NCBI RefSeq assembly: GCF_021530565.1
Contig: NZ_JAKGBI010000019.1
Location: forward strand, 1 to 64,000
Direction: 5' to 3'
Length of the DNA stretch: 64,000 bases
Origin: Pseudoalteromonas sp. SMS1
GTDB taxonomy: Bacteria; Pseudomonadota; Gammaproteobacteria; Enterobacterales; Alteromonadaceae
This document shows positions 53,341 through 62,827 of this stretch, in pieces (position 1 is the first letter of the stretch; each line of letters begins with the position of its first letter). The translations under genes were made by a program, and so were the position numbers. The notes beneath the pieces are model-generated. The model did not search any database and was not told where the DNA came from. It saw only the letters and a list, made by a program, of their open reading frames with translations.

Positions 53341-54669
53341 TTGAGATTTTCCGAACTCGGCCTTGACCTTCGCTTTGAAAAGCAACTACAACATCAGGGA
53401 ATTAATGAGCCTACTGAAATTCAAGCACATGCCATTCCTACAGCTTTAGCAGGCCACGATGTTTTTGCGCAGTCAAAAACCGGTTCAGGAAAGACCTTGG
53501 CGTTTTTGTTACCCGCGGTACAGCGTGTCATGAAACAAAAAGCGCTGAGTAAACGCGATCCTCGTGTACTCATTGTTGCTCCGACGCGCGAATTAGCGAA
53601 TCAGGTTTTTGCCCAGTGCCGCTTATTAATTGCCGGTACTTCTATGACAGCGACCAAAGTGCTTGGCGGCGAAAACTTTAACGACCAAGTAAAAGCACTG
53701 CGTAAGAATCCGCATTTTGTGATTGGAACGCCAGGTCGTATTACAGACCACCTCGAACAACAGTCATTACACCTTGCTGGCCTTGAGCTGTTAATTTTTG
53801 ATGAAGCAGACCGTATGCTTGATTTAGGGTTTGATAAACAACTCAATGCCATTAATAGTCAAGCCGACCATCGCCTTCGTCAAACCATGGTATTTTCAGC
53901 GACATTAGAACATGCACAAGTTGAGCTTACCGCAAAAGCGCTATTAAAGTCGCCGAAAAAGATCCTACTAAGCGGCAGTAATGAAAAGCACGAAGATATT
54001 CAACAGGCGTTGTATTTTGCAGATCACTTAGACCACAAAGAAGCGTTACTTAAACACTTTGTGCAGCAAGATGACGTTGGACAATGCATTATCTTTACCG
54101 CAACGCGCCAAGACACTACGCGTTTGAGTGATTTACTGAACGAAATGGGCATTAAAGCCATTGGGCTAGCGGGCGATTTAGCACAAAACAAACGCCTTGA
54201 TATTATGGATGCGTTTAGCCGTGGTATATATAAAGTATTGGTCACAACAGATGTGGCATCACGTGGCCTTGATCTTTTAAACGTCACGCACGTCATCAAC
54301 TTTGACTTGCCAAAACAAGCGGAAGAATACGTTCATCGTATTGGACGTACAGGCCGCGCAGGCTTTAAAGGTACTGCGGCTTCATTAGTGGGTCCAAAAG
54401 ATTGGAAGAGCTACCAAGCAATTGCACAATATCTCAAAGAAAAGCTGACTTTCCACACCATTGAAGGTCTAGAAGGTAAATTCAAAGGCTTTAAAGAAAA
54501 GCCTAAAAAACCAGCGTATAAAGGTAAAAAGCCTGCTGCTGGTAAAAAGCCTGAGCAAAAACGTAAGTTTACTAAAAAGCCTAAGGCACCTAAAAAGCCG
54601 ATTGCAGCCCCATTTGACGTGGATGGCAACGCACCACTTCGTAGAAAACCAAAGCCAGCCGAGGAATAA
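53341..54669 (+). CDS. DEAD-box RNA helicase
   Basis: 442 residues. All motifs present: Q-motif near residue 22, Walker A SKTGSGKT (about 44-51), PTRELA, FDEADRMLD, SATLE, and HRIGRTGR in the second RecA domain. A Lys/Pro-rich basic tail (about 385-442; KKPAYKGKKPA) would bind RNA or ribosomes. The start is TTG at 53341 with GGAGAAAG upstream; the nearby ATG at 53322 is out of frame. The next gene starts 3 bp after the stop. Which DEAD-box protein it corresponds to is not clear. Confidence 0.93.
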   Translation: MRFSELGLDLRFEKQLQHQGINEPTEIQAHAIPTALAGHDVFAQSKTGSGKTLAFLLPAVQRVMKQKALSKRDPRVLIVAPTRELANQVFAQCRLLIAGTSMTATKVLGGENFNDQVKALRKNPHFVIGTPGRITDHLEQQSLHLAGLELLIFDEADRMLDLGFDKQLNAINSQADHRLRQTMVFSATLEHAQVELTAKALLKSPKKILLSGSNEKHEDIQQALYFADHLDHKEALLKHFVQQDDVGQCIIFTATRQDTTRLSDLLNEMGIKAIGLAGDLAQNKRLDIMDAFSRGIYKVLVTTDVASRGLDLLNVTHVINFDLPKQAEEYVHRIGRTGRAGFKGTAASLVGPKDWKSYQAIAQYLKEKLTFHTIEGLEGKFKGFKEKPKKPAYKGKKPAAGKKPEQKRKFTKKPKAPKKPIAAPFDVDGNAPLRRKPKPAEE

Positions 54670-54672
54670 ACC

Positions 54673-55500
54673 ATGCTAGGTACTAAGCAATTTTTAATGA
54701 TTGAAGAGATCAGCGCTGAAGGCGCATATCTAGATGGTAAAGAGCTTGGCGATGTGTTTTTACCTTTGGATGAAAAACCTGAATATTTAGAAGAAGGTGA
54801 CAACGTTGAAGTGTTCATCTATTCAGACAATCAAGGGCACCCTTGCGCAACCACAAAAGCACCGATCGCACAGGTGGGCGAGTTCGCGCTGTTACGTGTC
54901 AAACAAATTAATAAAGTAGGCGCGTTCATGGACCTTGGTATTGCCAAAGACGTCCTTGCGCCTTACAACGAGCAAAAGCCTAAAATGCGCGAAGGCTATA
55001 GCTATTTGGTTAAGCTTTACTTAGATAACGCGAGTAAGCGCCTGTGTGCTTCGAGCAACATCAATAAATTTGTTAATAAAACGCCCGCGAATTATAGCAA
55101 GTTCGAAGAGGTTGACCTGATCATTGCCTCAAAAACCGACCTGGGCTATAAAGTCGTCATTAATGAAACCCATTTTGGTATGGTGTTTTTTAACACGGTA
55201 TTTAAGCGTATGTATATTGGCCAGCGTATGAAAGGCTATATAAAGCAAGTACGTGATGGCGACAAAATTGATGTGTTACTTGAAAAGCCAGGCATTGAGA
55301 AGATTTCAGGCTTAGGAGAGCAAATTCTAGCCAAGCTAGAAGAGAACAATGGCTTTTTACCACTCGGTGATAAGTCTGATCCTCAGCAAATTAAACAAGC
55401 GTTTTCAACCAGTAAAGCAAACTTCAAAAAAGCCATTGGCGGGCTCTTCAAGCAAGGGAAAATTGACATAGAAGCCACCTCAATTTCGCTTCGTAAGTAA
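54673..55500 (+). CDS. CvfB-type S1-like RNA-binding protein
   Basis: 275 residues matching CvfB/YitL: three S1-like beta-barrels (about 1-65, 67-130, 140-210) and a C-terminal winged-helix (about 215-275; AFSTSKANFKKAIGGLFKQGKI). In other bacteria it affects translation or virulence-gene expression. It sits in an operon with the DEAD-box helicase, 3 bp after its stop, supporting a joint role in RNA folding. Confidence 0.9.
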   Translation: MLGTKQFLMIEEISAEGAYLDGKELGDVFLPLDEKPEYLEEGDNVEVFIYSDNQGHPCATTKAPIAQVGEFALLRVKQINKVGAFMDLGIAKDVLAPYNEQKPKMREGYSYLVKLYLDNASKRLCASSNINKFVNKTPANYSKFEEVDLIIASKTDLGYKVVINETHFGMVFFNTVFKRMYIGQRMKGYIKQVRDGDKIDVLLEKPGIEKISGLGEQILAKLEENNGFLPLGDKSDPQQIKQAFSTSKANFKKAIGGLFKQGKIDIEATSISLRK

Positions 55501-55577
55501 TGATCCTTGGGTGGTTTGAGCACTTTGCACAAATCACCTAATGAACCAAATCAAGCCCAGATAAACATATACCTAGT

Positions 55578-56684
55578 TTAGAGTTTAAAGTCGTCAATAT
55601 AATGCGCTGCAATGCCGTCTACAAACTGGATGGGCAACGCCCCCACTAAATTTGTTAATACGACAATCGACACATTATTTTCTGGGTAATGGATCATTGT
55701 AACCGCATTACCGCCACTTGCACTCACCGCTGGATGATGCTCGCGATCTAGTACTTGCCAGCCAATCGCATAGCCATTTTCTAACTTACTAAAGCCACTT
55801 ATTTTACCATTGTTTAGTTTGACTGGTTCCCAAAGCAGTTTGGTATTTTTTACAAGTTTGTTAGCCTGTAATGCGATTAGGTATTGTGCAAGCTCCGCCG
55901 CGGTCGAGTTCATACCCGCAGCCGTCCTCATCATATAGGAAAATCGCCCATAGATATTAACGAAGCGCTTTTCTTTATGATCATACACATACTGACGAGC
56001 TTGATTTTTGATCACCGGTGTCATGTATTCGAAACCCGATTCTGCTGTCAAATGCATATTGACTGGCTTTAATTGATGATCGGTTATAAATTCCACAAAA
56101 CTGCCATCTACATATTTATCAATTATTTTACCAACGATGACGTAGCCTGTTTGGTTGTAGTCAAAGCGCGTGTTTGTATCAGATATCATTGGCAAGGTTT
56201 GTACCTTCTCCCAAGCCGCTTTCGGATCCCCCCTGACAATCAAATCAATATAGTAACCGCTTAATATTTTAGGTAAGCCCGATGTATGGGCCATCAAATG
56301 CTTAATCTGAATTTTATGCCAAGCCTTGGGTAACTCAGGAAGGTGCTTAGCAACTTCATCATCAAGGCTAATCACCCCCTTTTCCACCAGCTGTACGAGC
56401 GCTACACCAGTAAAGGCTTTGGTCATAGAGTTAATGGAGAAAACTGTTTGATTGGTTACTGCAATATTATCTTGTAAGTTTGCAACCCCGTAGCTGGTTG
56501 CCTTTACAACTTGATTGTTTTTTACAACAGCCAGCTGCAAACCGGGAATATGGCGCGCAGTCATCGTTTTTTCTATAAACGCATCCACGTCACCTGCAAG
56601 AGCAAACGTGGATGAGAATAGGCATACTGCGCTGAGCCCAAAGTGTTTCACTTTTGGAAGTAGTGTAAAGCGGTTATTCATCAT
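55578..56684 (-). CDS. Exported serine hydrolase, beta-lactamase/class C fold
   Basis: 368 residues with a signal peptide (about 1-31). The SxxK nucleophile SMTK is at 86-89, the second motif YNQTGY at about 190, and a late GGNAVT takes the KTG place. Such proteins are peptidases or esterases; a true beta-lactamase is unlikely. Two adjacent ATGs start it. It stands alone. Confidence 0.88.
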   Translation of the reverse strand: MMNNRFTLLPKVKHFGLSAVCLFSSTFALAGDVDAFIEKTMTARHIPGLQLAVVKNNQVVKATSYGVANLQDNIAVTNQTVFSINSMTKAFTGVALVQLVEKGVISLDDEVAKHLPELPKAWHKIQIKHLMAHTSGLPKILSGYYIDLIVRGDPKAAWEKVQTLPMISDTNTRFDYNQTGYVIVGKIIDKYVDGSFVEFITDHQLKPVNMHLTAESGFEYMTPVIKNQARQYVYDHKEKRFVNIYGRFSYMMRTAAGMNSTAAELAQYLIALQANKLVKNTKLLWEPVKLNNGKISGFSKLENGYAIGWQVLDREHHPAVSASGGNAVTMIHYPENNVSIVVLTNLVGALPIQFVDGIAAHYIDDFKL

Positions 56685-56866
56685 TTATTCTTATTTTTTG
56701 GCATTTACAGTTATGAGAGATATCTCAGTATTGATACGTTTAAAAAGATATAGATATTTAAAAAAGAAAGAAAGTCAGAAAGGTAAATTAAAAAAATAAA
56801 ATAGAAGCCCGAATGCTGACAAGCCGACACTGAGCTCCCAGTTATATTGCAGCGTTAATAACGCTA

Positions 56867-57289
56867 TTAAATTTCTTTTATCTGGTCAAGGGTATTAACT
56901 ATCACATGGGTTTGATAGTAATATTTTCCCGTTTTTTGACCGCCGGAGTATAAATTGACTTTTATTCTTTGGACTTCGCCCGTTACTTCAATTTTTTTAC
57001 TTAAAAAATAGACTTTGGGACTTAACCCTTTATCACGAATAAACGCTTTGACAAATTCAGGAGATAACGCAATCGAGATTGATTGACTATCTCGATAATC
57101 GTCTTCAGTATTTAAATAGACTTTCCCGTTTAACTTACCCGACGCTTTGACCTCGAACTGGTACGTGCCATAAACACTACTTGACGCACTCCCTGCTACC
57201 GCAGCTATCAAGTCAACATTCTGTTGAAGGTTGAACGTCGAACTGCACGCCCCTAACAGTAATGTTGAAACCAGCACTAAATACTTCAT
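56867..57289 (-). CDS. Small lipoprotein, paralogue of the gene at 57686
   Basis: 140 residues; lipoprotein signal LLGAC (Cys15). The C-terminal half, with PKVYFLSKKIEVTGEVQRIK and YYYQTHVIVNTLDQI, aligns along its length with the 57686-58114 protein. No family recognised; beta-rich. Third gene of a minus-strand trio with the DUF6435 gene between the two paralogues. Confidence 0.75.
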   Translation of the reverse strand: MKYLVLVSTLLLGACSSTFNLQQNVDLIAAVAGSASSSVYGTYQFEVKASGKLNGKVYLNTEDDYRDSQSISIALSPEFVKAFIRDKGLSPKVYFLSKKIEVTGEVQRIKVNLYSGGQKTGKYYYQTHVIVNTLDQIKEI

Positions 57290-57379
57290 TTATATAATCC
57301 TATGTGTGTTAGTCCCTATATTCTACACTTCTTAAGATTATTTATCGCTGTTTAAGACAAATGTTTTCGTCTGCAACCA

Positions 57380-57553
57380 TTATTGATTGCTTTCCAATTG
57401 CTCAATTCTTTGCCACACAGATTCAGCTTCGGCGGTTAGCATGGCGTAGCCGCGAATATCTCCATTTCTTTGTGCATGCATTGCTTTTTCCAACAATACT
57501 GCATGCTCTTTTTTTAACTTTTTAGTTGGATCAGATTTAAAAATACCAAACAT
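57380..57553 (-). CDS. DUF6435 family small protein
   Basis: 57 residues from ATG 57553 (GAGGGTG upstream), beginning MFGIFKSDPTKKLKKEH. Highly charged, helical, with the conserved AQRNGDIRGYAMLTAEAE block. Function unknown. It sits between two paralogous lipoprotein genes on the same strand. Confidence 0.8.
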   Translation of the reverse strand: MFGIFKSDPTKKLKKEHAVLLEKAMHAQRNGDIRGYAMLTAEAESVWQRIEQLESNQ

Positions 57554-57685
57554 GTTTTCACCCTCGATAACGTGACCAAAGACATAAACGTAGTTGCGTG
57601 GAAAATGGTTTAAAGGTTTGCAAAAATATTTGTCAAAATTGACGCTCAAACCAAATAATCCATTAACCAAATAGGCAGATAAGCA

Positions 57686-58114
57686 CTAAAGCTCTTCAAA
57701 TTGGTTTAGTGCATTTAAGTTAATTTGTGTTTGAAAATAAAATTTATCCGTTTCTTTCCCGTATTCATAGACCGTGTACTTTACTCTCTTCGCTTTTCCT
57801 TTGACTATTATTCTTTTGCCAAGAAAGTAAATTTCAGGTGGTATCCCTGTTTTCTTTTTAAATTTATGAATAAATTTCTCGGTCAAAAAAATGGTGACAT
57901 TTTTCTCGCTTTTGTAATCCATCATGGTGTTTAAAAACACGCCGCCACGATGGCGTAAACTGCCGGCGATTTTTAGTTCGAATGTGCCATGCACGCCCCC
58001 CACCTTGCTCTCTTTTACTACATTACCTATGTTTGCAGTTTGTTGAATTGAGTAGTAATTGTGCGAACTACACGCACCAAGAAGGAAAAGACAAATAATT
58101 ACGATATGTTTCAA
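57686..58114 (-). CDS. Small lipoprotein, paralogue of the gene at 56867
   Basis: 142 residues; lipoprotein signal LLGAC (Cys15). Shares with the other copy the pattern PPEIYFLGKRIIVKGKAKRVK and FYFQTQINLNALNQF. The two are diverged (perhaps a third identical), so the duplication is old. Function unknown. Confidence 0.75.
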   Translation of the reverse strand: MKHIVIICLFLLGACSSHNYYSIQQTANIGNVVKESKVGGVHGTFELKIAGSLRHRGGVFLNTMMDYKSEKNVTIFLTEKFIHKFKKKTGIPPEIYFLGKRIIVKGKAKRVKYTVYEYGKETDKFYFQTQINLNALNQFEEL

Positions 58115-58197
58115 AGGGGCCCCTATTTATACCTATTGCTAAACTATTTTGTGAAATTAGAGTTAGTTCACTCGCTTTGAATCATGCAAGCGTGTTC

Positions 58198-58560
58198 TTA
58201 TACCCTTTGTGTTTCAGACCAAACAGCAAATTCATTACCACTCGGCTCTTTAAAGTGAAAGCGACACCCACCTGGAAATTCAAAAATAGGCTTTACTATC
58301 TCACCGCCATGTTCTGTAACATTGCACAATGTCACATTGATATCATTGCTATAAAAAACCAGTAGTGCACCACCCGTACTTGCGTCGCTACACATATCTG
58401 CTTGATAAAAACCACCATCTAGCCCTTTATTTGAGAATGCTGTGTAATCAGGGCCATAGTCGACAAACTCCCAATTGAAAACGGAAGCGAAAAATGATTT
58501 CGTGGCGTGTAAATCTTTTGCCGCAAACTCTACATAATTTAATTTTCCATGCTGATGCAT
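58198..58560 (-). CDS. VOC family protein (glyoxalase/bleomycin-resistance fold)
   Basis: 120 residues, a single VOC module pair: LNYVEFAAKDLHATKSFFASVF at the start and RFHFKEPSGNEFAVW at the end, with His/Glu positions for a metal. Substrate unknown. AAAGG-type site before the ATG. Confidence 0.9.
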   Translation of the reverse strand: MHQHGKLNYVEFAAKDLHATKSFFASVFNWEFVDYGPDYTAFSNKGLDGGFYQADMCSDASTGGALLVFYSNDINVTLCNVTEHGGEIVKPIFEFPGGCRFHFKEPSGNEFAVWSETQRV

Positions 58561-59246
58561 AATGAGCCTTTTATTTTTATTGTGTAATATCTAATAACGT
58601 GAATAGTAACGCGCACGTACTGCTTAAAACAAGCCTGTTTGACACAATCTAAGCACACTAAATATGGCGAAAATTTTGGATAAGCATGCGCTGAAATCGC
58701 TACTAAGTAATACGATTGTGCAGCGTCACTGAGTAAAATGGCATCAGGAACCTTTACAACCTCGTTTTCAAACTCAATAAACAATTGACCTATTGTCAAT
58801 AGCCATCATTAAGCAACCATATACAGGGCGTTAAATCACGTCTTCATTGTGTACTAATATTAATCCGCCTATGGTGAATTAAAGTGCTGCGTCATAGTCG
58901 AGAAATTTGTCTAGTTTTAATGTGTTTATTAACCCCCCTAACAAGCCCCATTGCTCGAGTGTCAACTTAAGCCAAACGCATAAGTGATGGCGTGTCTCGG
59001 TGTGCCATTTAAATTCGCCTTACCAAGACTATTTTTGCAAGATGGTACTATGACCTCTATCGAAGGGAGATATTTTCACGCTAGCCTGCCAGCGGCACAG
59101 ATACTTGCAGAAAATAACGAGAAAGTGGTGAAATCAATTGTATTTATAATCCCTCTCATATTTAGACACTCGAACATACACCAACCCTACCGCCCCTCGA
59201 TAAGTTGATACATCGACAGAAGCTAACTGAAGGGTGACACCTTAGA
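58561..59246. other. Gene-poor stretch with a possible coding remnant
   Basis: About 690 bp. On the minus strand 58799-58615 reads like protein (TIGQLFIEFENEVVKVPDAI, then HAYPKFSPYLV). The only start is a TTG and the frame runs into the leader of the VOC gene, so I regard it as a remnant or chance frame. A plus-strand frame at 58984-59208 has no ribosome site and looks accidental. No RNA gene seen. Confidence 0.3.
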
Positions 59247-60881
59247 TTAGTCCAATTTAAATCCGCCAACTGCTTGCCTGAGCCTATTTGCACTTGCCAT
59301 TGTTTGGTCTGCAACCGTCTCATTTTCGACCGCCGTATCAAAGTTTTCACGAGTCCCCTCAGACATACGCGTCAAATTGCTGCTGATATCGTCTGTTACT
59401 TTGCTTTGTTCTTCCGTTGCAGTTGCAGTTTGCATAGCCATATCCGATACGCGTTGAGAGGCTGTCGCAATCTGGCTCAAGGATTCGAGCGTTTGTGCGG
59501 AACACTCAACGGTTGATTGTGTGGATTCATTGCCTTTTTCTATAGAGCTGACAGCTTGCCCTACCCCTTGCTGTAGGTTTTCAATCATCTCCTGAATATT
59601 TTCTGTCGACTGCTGAGTTTTACTGGCAAGCGTTCTTACTTCATCTGCCACAACCGCAAACCCTCGACCTTGCTCACCTGCCCTTGCAGCTTCAATCGCA
59701 GCATTCAGCGCGAGTAAATTAGTTTGCTCAGCAATACCACGTATCACGTCTAAGACCGACGTAATATTAGTCGAATCTTCAGATACCTTAGAAATAGTGT
59801 GAGACGCGTTTGCAATAATATCCGACAGTTGATTTATCTCAGTAACTGTTCTATTGGTCACTTTGGCGCCTTCATCTGTGAGTTGGTTAACATCCGCAAG
59901 ATCCTGTGCAGTTGAACTGGCATTCTCTGCGACTTCTTTGATGGCATATGACATTTCATTCACAGCAGTTACGATCACTTCAATCGCTTGCAGCTGAGTG
60001 GAACAGGTATCATGAATACTCTTGGAACCTTTCTCTAGTGCCTCTACCCCGTTTGTTACAGACATAGACTCACTGACTATTGTCTTAATTAAGTCTGCTA
60101 ACCCCGCAACAAAGTTATCAAACTCTCTAGCTACATCCCCTAACTCGTCCTCTCGTGAAGAGTTAATGCGCTTAGTTAGGTCACCATCCCCCTGGCTCAT
60201 GTCTCTCAGTTGATGTGCCAAATCGTTCAGCGCATTGGCTATTTTCTTAGGCGCAATCAAGCCAATTGCGATAATGACACCAATAATGATCGCGCTAAAA
60301 ATCAAAATCACCATCAGAGTACGATTTACTTCACTAATCGACTCGCTACTCACTTGCTCACTGATGCTATCTGCGGATTCTCCCGCAACATTAAAATAGT
60401 CGCGCAGCGCATTAAAACTTTGTGTTGCTTTGCCTTCACTTTGTGTAATCGCAGCACGCCTTTCTCCTTGCTGCATAAGATCAAATACCCTTTGTGAGTC
60501 TGCAAGCCAAATACGGTATTGCTCATCGAAACCTCTCAAAGGCGTTAATGCACTCGGGTAGTCGTCCATCAACAACCTGTACTTATTCATTCTATCCAAG
60601 GCTTGTTTTGCGTTTTCTTGGTAATCTGTATACAAACTTTGAAAACGACGGTCGAAATTAGTGGAATACAGTAAATGTTGCTCTGCGGCAAGTGCCTGAT
60701 ACAAATCTCTATCGGCATTGATTACAGCAGAAATTGCGGGGTTAAACTTATTACCGACTTCATTCAAGCTATGCTCTGTTTTGGAAATAAGGAATAAATT
60801 GACTGATACAATGAAAACAAAAAACACGGAAATCGCAATGAAGAGTAACGAATATTTTACCTGCAAACTTTTGAAGTTCAT
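59247..60881 (-). CDS. Methyl-accepting chemotaxis protein
   Basis: 544 residues from ATG 60881. TM helix 1 (about 9-30), periplasmic four-helix-bundle-type sensor (about 31-185), TM helix 2 (about 190-212), HAMP (about 213-265) and a signalling domain (about 270-544) with the hairpin tip GIAEQTNLLALNAAIEAARAG. No C-terminal CheR-binding pentapeptide. The ligand is unknown. No other che gene is nearby. Confidence 0.93.
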   Translation of the reverse strand: MNFKSLQVKYSLLFIAISVFFVFIVSVNLFLISKTEHSLNEVGNKFNPAISAVINADRDLYQALAAEQHLLYSTNFDRRFQSLYTDYQENAKQALDRMNKYRLLMDDYPSALTPLRGFDEQYRIWLADSQRVFDLMQQGERRAAITQSEGKATQSFNALRDYFNVAGESADSISEQVSSESISEVNRTLMVILIFSAIIIGVIIAIGLIAPKKIANALNDLAHQLRDMSQGDGDLTKRINSSREDELGDVAREFDNFVAGLADLIKTIVSESMSVTNGVEALEKGSKSIHDTCSTQLQAIEVIVTAVNEMSYAIKEVAENASSTAQDLADVNQLTDEGAKVTNRTVTEINQLSDIIANASHTISKVSEDSTNITSVLDVIRGIAEQTNLLALNAAIEAARAGEQGRGFAVVADEVRTLASKTQQSTENIQEMIENLQQGVGQAVSSIEKGNESTQSTVECSAQTLESLSQIATASQRVSDMAMQTATATEEQSKVTDDISSNLTRMSEGTRENFDTAVENETVADQTMASANRLRQAVGGFKLD

Positions 60882-61211
60882 ATACAACCACACATCGTTG
60901 TTAACGTTACATAACTATAGTAATAAACTTCGTGCTTTTGCATTGTTGTTTTACGCGCTGTAGCGTGTATGGCTATTGAACTTTGCCCACGCTTTTCGGC
61001 CATAGCGCACCGTTTACAAGACTAATCTTTTGTCTTTGCCATGTTGAAAGAAGCGTAACGTTCGATTCTTAATATATATCTTATGACAAACTGACGCGGC
61101 GACCTCCCCGTAAGATAGGCAGTAACCTTAAGTAAAATGACACACCATTCTTGCGCATTGAAGGCGATAATATCCATTCAGATATCAGGTTTTTGCGTAC
61201 ACGGCGCCACA
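60882..61211. other. Intergenic region, no gene seen
   Basis: 330 bp between the chemotaxis receptor start and the end of the HAD gene. It should hold the receptor promoter; no RNA gene, repeat or strong terminator was found. Confidence 0.4.
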
Positions 61212-61826
61212 CTAAAAAATTAGCCCACGCATTTTGAGCGCCAGCTCACATTGTTTAGTATCTTCAAACTGAATCGCTTCGATGCCCATGGCCTTTGCAC
61301 CAGCGACATTATGTGGCATATCATCAATAAAGATGGTTTCATTTGCCTTAAGACTAAATTGCGTCAGTAATGCGTCATATATGGCGGGATCAGGCTTAAG
61401 TACACCTAGATCAGCTGAGACGATCACCCCTTCAAATAAGGGCCAAAATTGATAAGTAGACTTTAAATAGTCCACAATTTCATGAACATTATCGGTTAAT
61501 GCATACACTTTAAACCCAGCTTGTTTGACCCGTTCAATTAATGGCACAGCGTCATAGATAGGTATTAAAGATTGCTTAATGTAGTGAAATAAACGGTCAC
61601 AGTCTTCACGCGTCAACGCTAACGTTTGTTGATACTTTAACTTAGTTTCTGCTTCCGTCATTAAACCTTTATTTAAGTCTAGCCATATCTCTGAGTGAAA
61701 TATTTTTTCGGTCAATTCGACTTGGTTGGCTGATTCACCAAATGTCATACTGATGATGTCTGCTGGAGACCAACGAACCACGACGTTTCCTATATCAAAT
61801 ACCACATTTTTAATGATTGCTTCCAT
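61212..61826 (-). CDS. HAD-IA family hydrolase (YihX-like phosphatase)
   Basis: 204 residues. Motif I VFDIGNVVVRW has nucleophile Asp (DIG, about residue 11), motif II ALTDN near 109, motif III Lys in GVLKPDP near 142, motif IV FIDD near 167. Probably dephosphorylates a sugar phosphate, as YihX does for glucose-1-phosphate. AAAAGG lies about 9 nt before the start. Confidence 0.9.
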   Translation of the reverse strand: MEAIIKNVVFDIGNVVVRWSPADIISMTFGESANQVELTEKIFHSEIWLDLNKGLMTEAETKLKYQQTLALTREDCDRLFHYIKQSLIPIYDAVPLIERVKQAGFKVYALTDNVHEIVDYLKSTYQFWPLFEGVIVSADLGVLKPDPAIYDALLTQFSLKANETIFIDDMPHNVAGAKAMGIEAIQFEDTKQCELALKMRGLIF

Positions 61827-61977
61827 TTGTATGCCTTTTCAATAATAGACTTACCCAAGCGTTCTTTGATACTACTTTACACGAGGTATTCTTAATACAA
61901 GCAATAAGTATAAAGCGCTAATTTTTACAGTATTAAAATATGCGTGTAGCTAATCTAGGTTTGCCATTTGTAGCTGA

Positions 61978-62037
61978 GTTTTGAACGAAGTTTTGAACGA
62001 AGTTTTGAACAAAGTTTTGAACAAAGTTTTGAACAAA
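61978..62037 (+). repeat. Five tandem 12-bp repeats
   Basis: Units at 61978, 61990, 62002, 62014 and 62026 read GTTTTGAACGAA twice and then GTTTTGAACAAA three times. The split shows step-wise growth from one end. The unit length keeps reading frame, but all six frames around it are short, so it is not evidently coding. Confidence 0.9.
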
Positions 62038-62053
62038 GTGTAGAGTATCGATA

Positions 62054-62073
62054 GTAGGCCAATCAAGGCCTAC
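62054..62073. terminator. Hairpin downstream of the small peptide gene
   Basis: Perfect 7-bp inverted repeat GTAGGCC / GGCCTAC with a 6-nt loop, 40 nt past the stop of the double-glycine peptide gene (minus strand). No T run; a possible terminator. Confidence 0.5.
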
Positions 62074-62112
62074 AACAACAAGGGTTAAGGACTGTTACTC
62101 GTGTAAACAACC

Positions 62113-62286
62113 TTAGCGGTCGTCCGAGTAACACTGCCAAGAAATAGGACACTTAACAGTAGGTAGACAACCTAAAGAGTCTAGGCCTTGACCACCGCCT
62201 ACTTGTGGAGTTTGTTGCAAGTTAAGCGACTTATTTGCAGCGCTTAGGTTTTTCACTTTCTTTTTACTAAGTTTAAGTAACATCAT
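62113..62286 (-). CDS. 57-residue double-glycine-leader peptide, possible RiPP precursor
   Basis: On the minus strand, ATG-ATG at 62286/62283 preceded by AAAGGA (4 and 7 nt before the two ATGs) opens a 57-codon frame ending TAA at 62113. The leader is basic (LLKLSKKKVKNLSAANKS) and ends in QQTPQVGGG, a double-glycine cleavage site. The remaining 25-residue core has Cys40, Cys46 and Cys52 with Ser and Thr between them. This is the design of peptides cut by PCAT-type transporters, or of lanthipeptide precursors. No maturation or export enzyme is seen in the window. It might also be a bacteriocin or a signalling peptide. The 300-bp-plus stretches on both sides (61827-62112 and 62287-62827) hold no other convincing gene. 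Confidence 0.65.
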   Translation of the reverse strand: MMLLKLSKKKVKNLSAANKSLNLQQTPQVGGGQGLDSLGCLPTVKCPISWQCYSDDR

Positions 62287-62827
62287 AATTTCCTTTGGTT
62301 AGTTACGTTCAACAAGGTCACTTTAGCAGGTTTATATATTCACTCAAGATCTTTTTCATGGATTTTTTATTTAAATCAAACCAAGATTAAGAATTAATCA
62401 AATTGTATAATTTAAAAATCTAGCACTAAATAGACTATGAATGTTTTCATTTTGAGCAGATTTAACATTCCGATATCTTAAAACGACTAAAACAGCTAGA
62501 TACACAAGCGGGTTCTTGCACAAAGATAAATGTTTTATCGTGCCTAAAAGAAGAGGATTGGTTTATTAAGGTGAGCCACTTAAATAACTCGAACTAGTTT
62601 AGATGCAGTTTTAGCGACTAAAAACATGTCGACAAACCGTTGAGAGGAGACTTGTTGAATATCTTCATTTTGCACTGCATGCTAACTCGCGAGTAACATG
62701 GTAATACATTGGTGGTATTAAAATCTAAGTGATACAGTGAGTATCATTGTGCCTTCGGGGCATGACAGTTGAAATCAATTTTGACGAAAAACAGGGCATC
62801 AAAGATGCCCTGTTTTCGACGCAGAAA
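62287..62827. other. Gene-poor stretch between the peptide gene and hutU
   Basis: 540 bp, AT-rich near 62320-62460, which may hold the peptide promoter. A small perfect inverted repeat GATAC-AGTGA-GTATC is at about 62731-62745. No other gene is supported: an AGGAG site near 62645 leads only to a 13-codon frame. Confidence 0.4.
62788..62816. terminator. Terminator at the end of hutU
   Basis: A 13-bp perfect stem AAAACAGGGCATC / GATGCCCTGTTTT with an AAA loop. On the minus strand it follows the hutU stop by 12 nt and ends in a T run. Confidence 0.9.

Noticed and set aside
58984..59208. 74-codon plus-strand frame
   Set aside because: No ribosome site and unlike any protein pattern; probably chance.
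61978..62037. Repeat array as a possible CRISPR
   Set aside because: The 12-bp units are contiguous with no spacers, so this is a simple tandem repeat.
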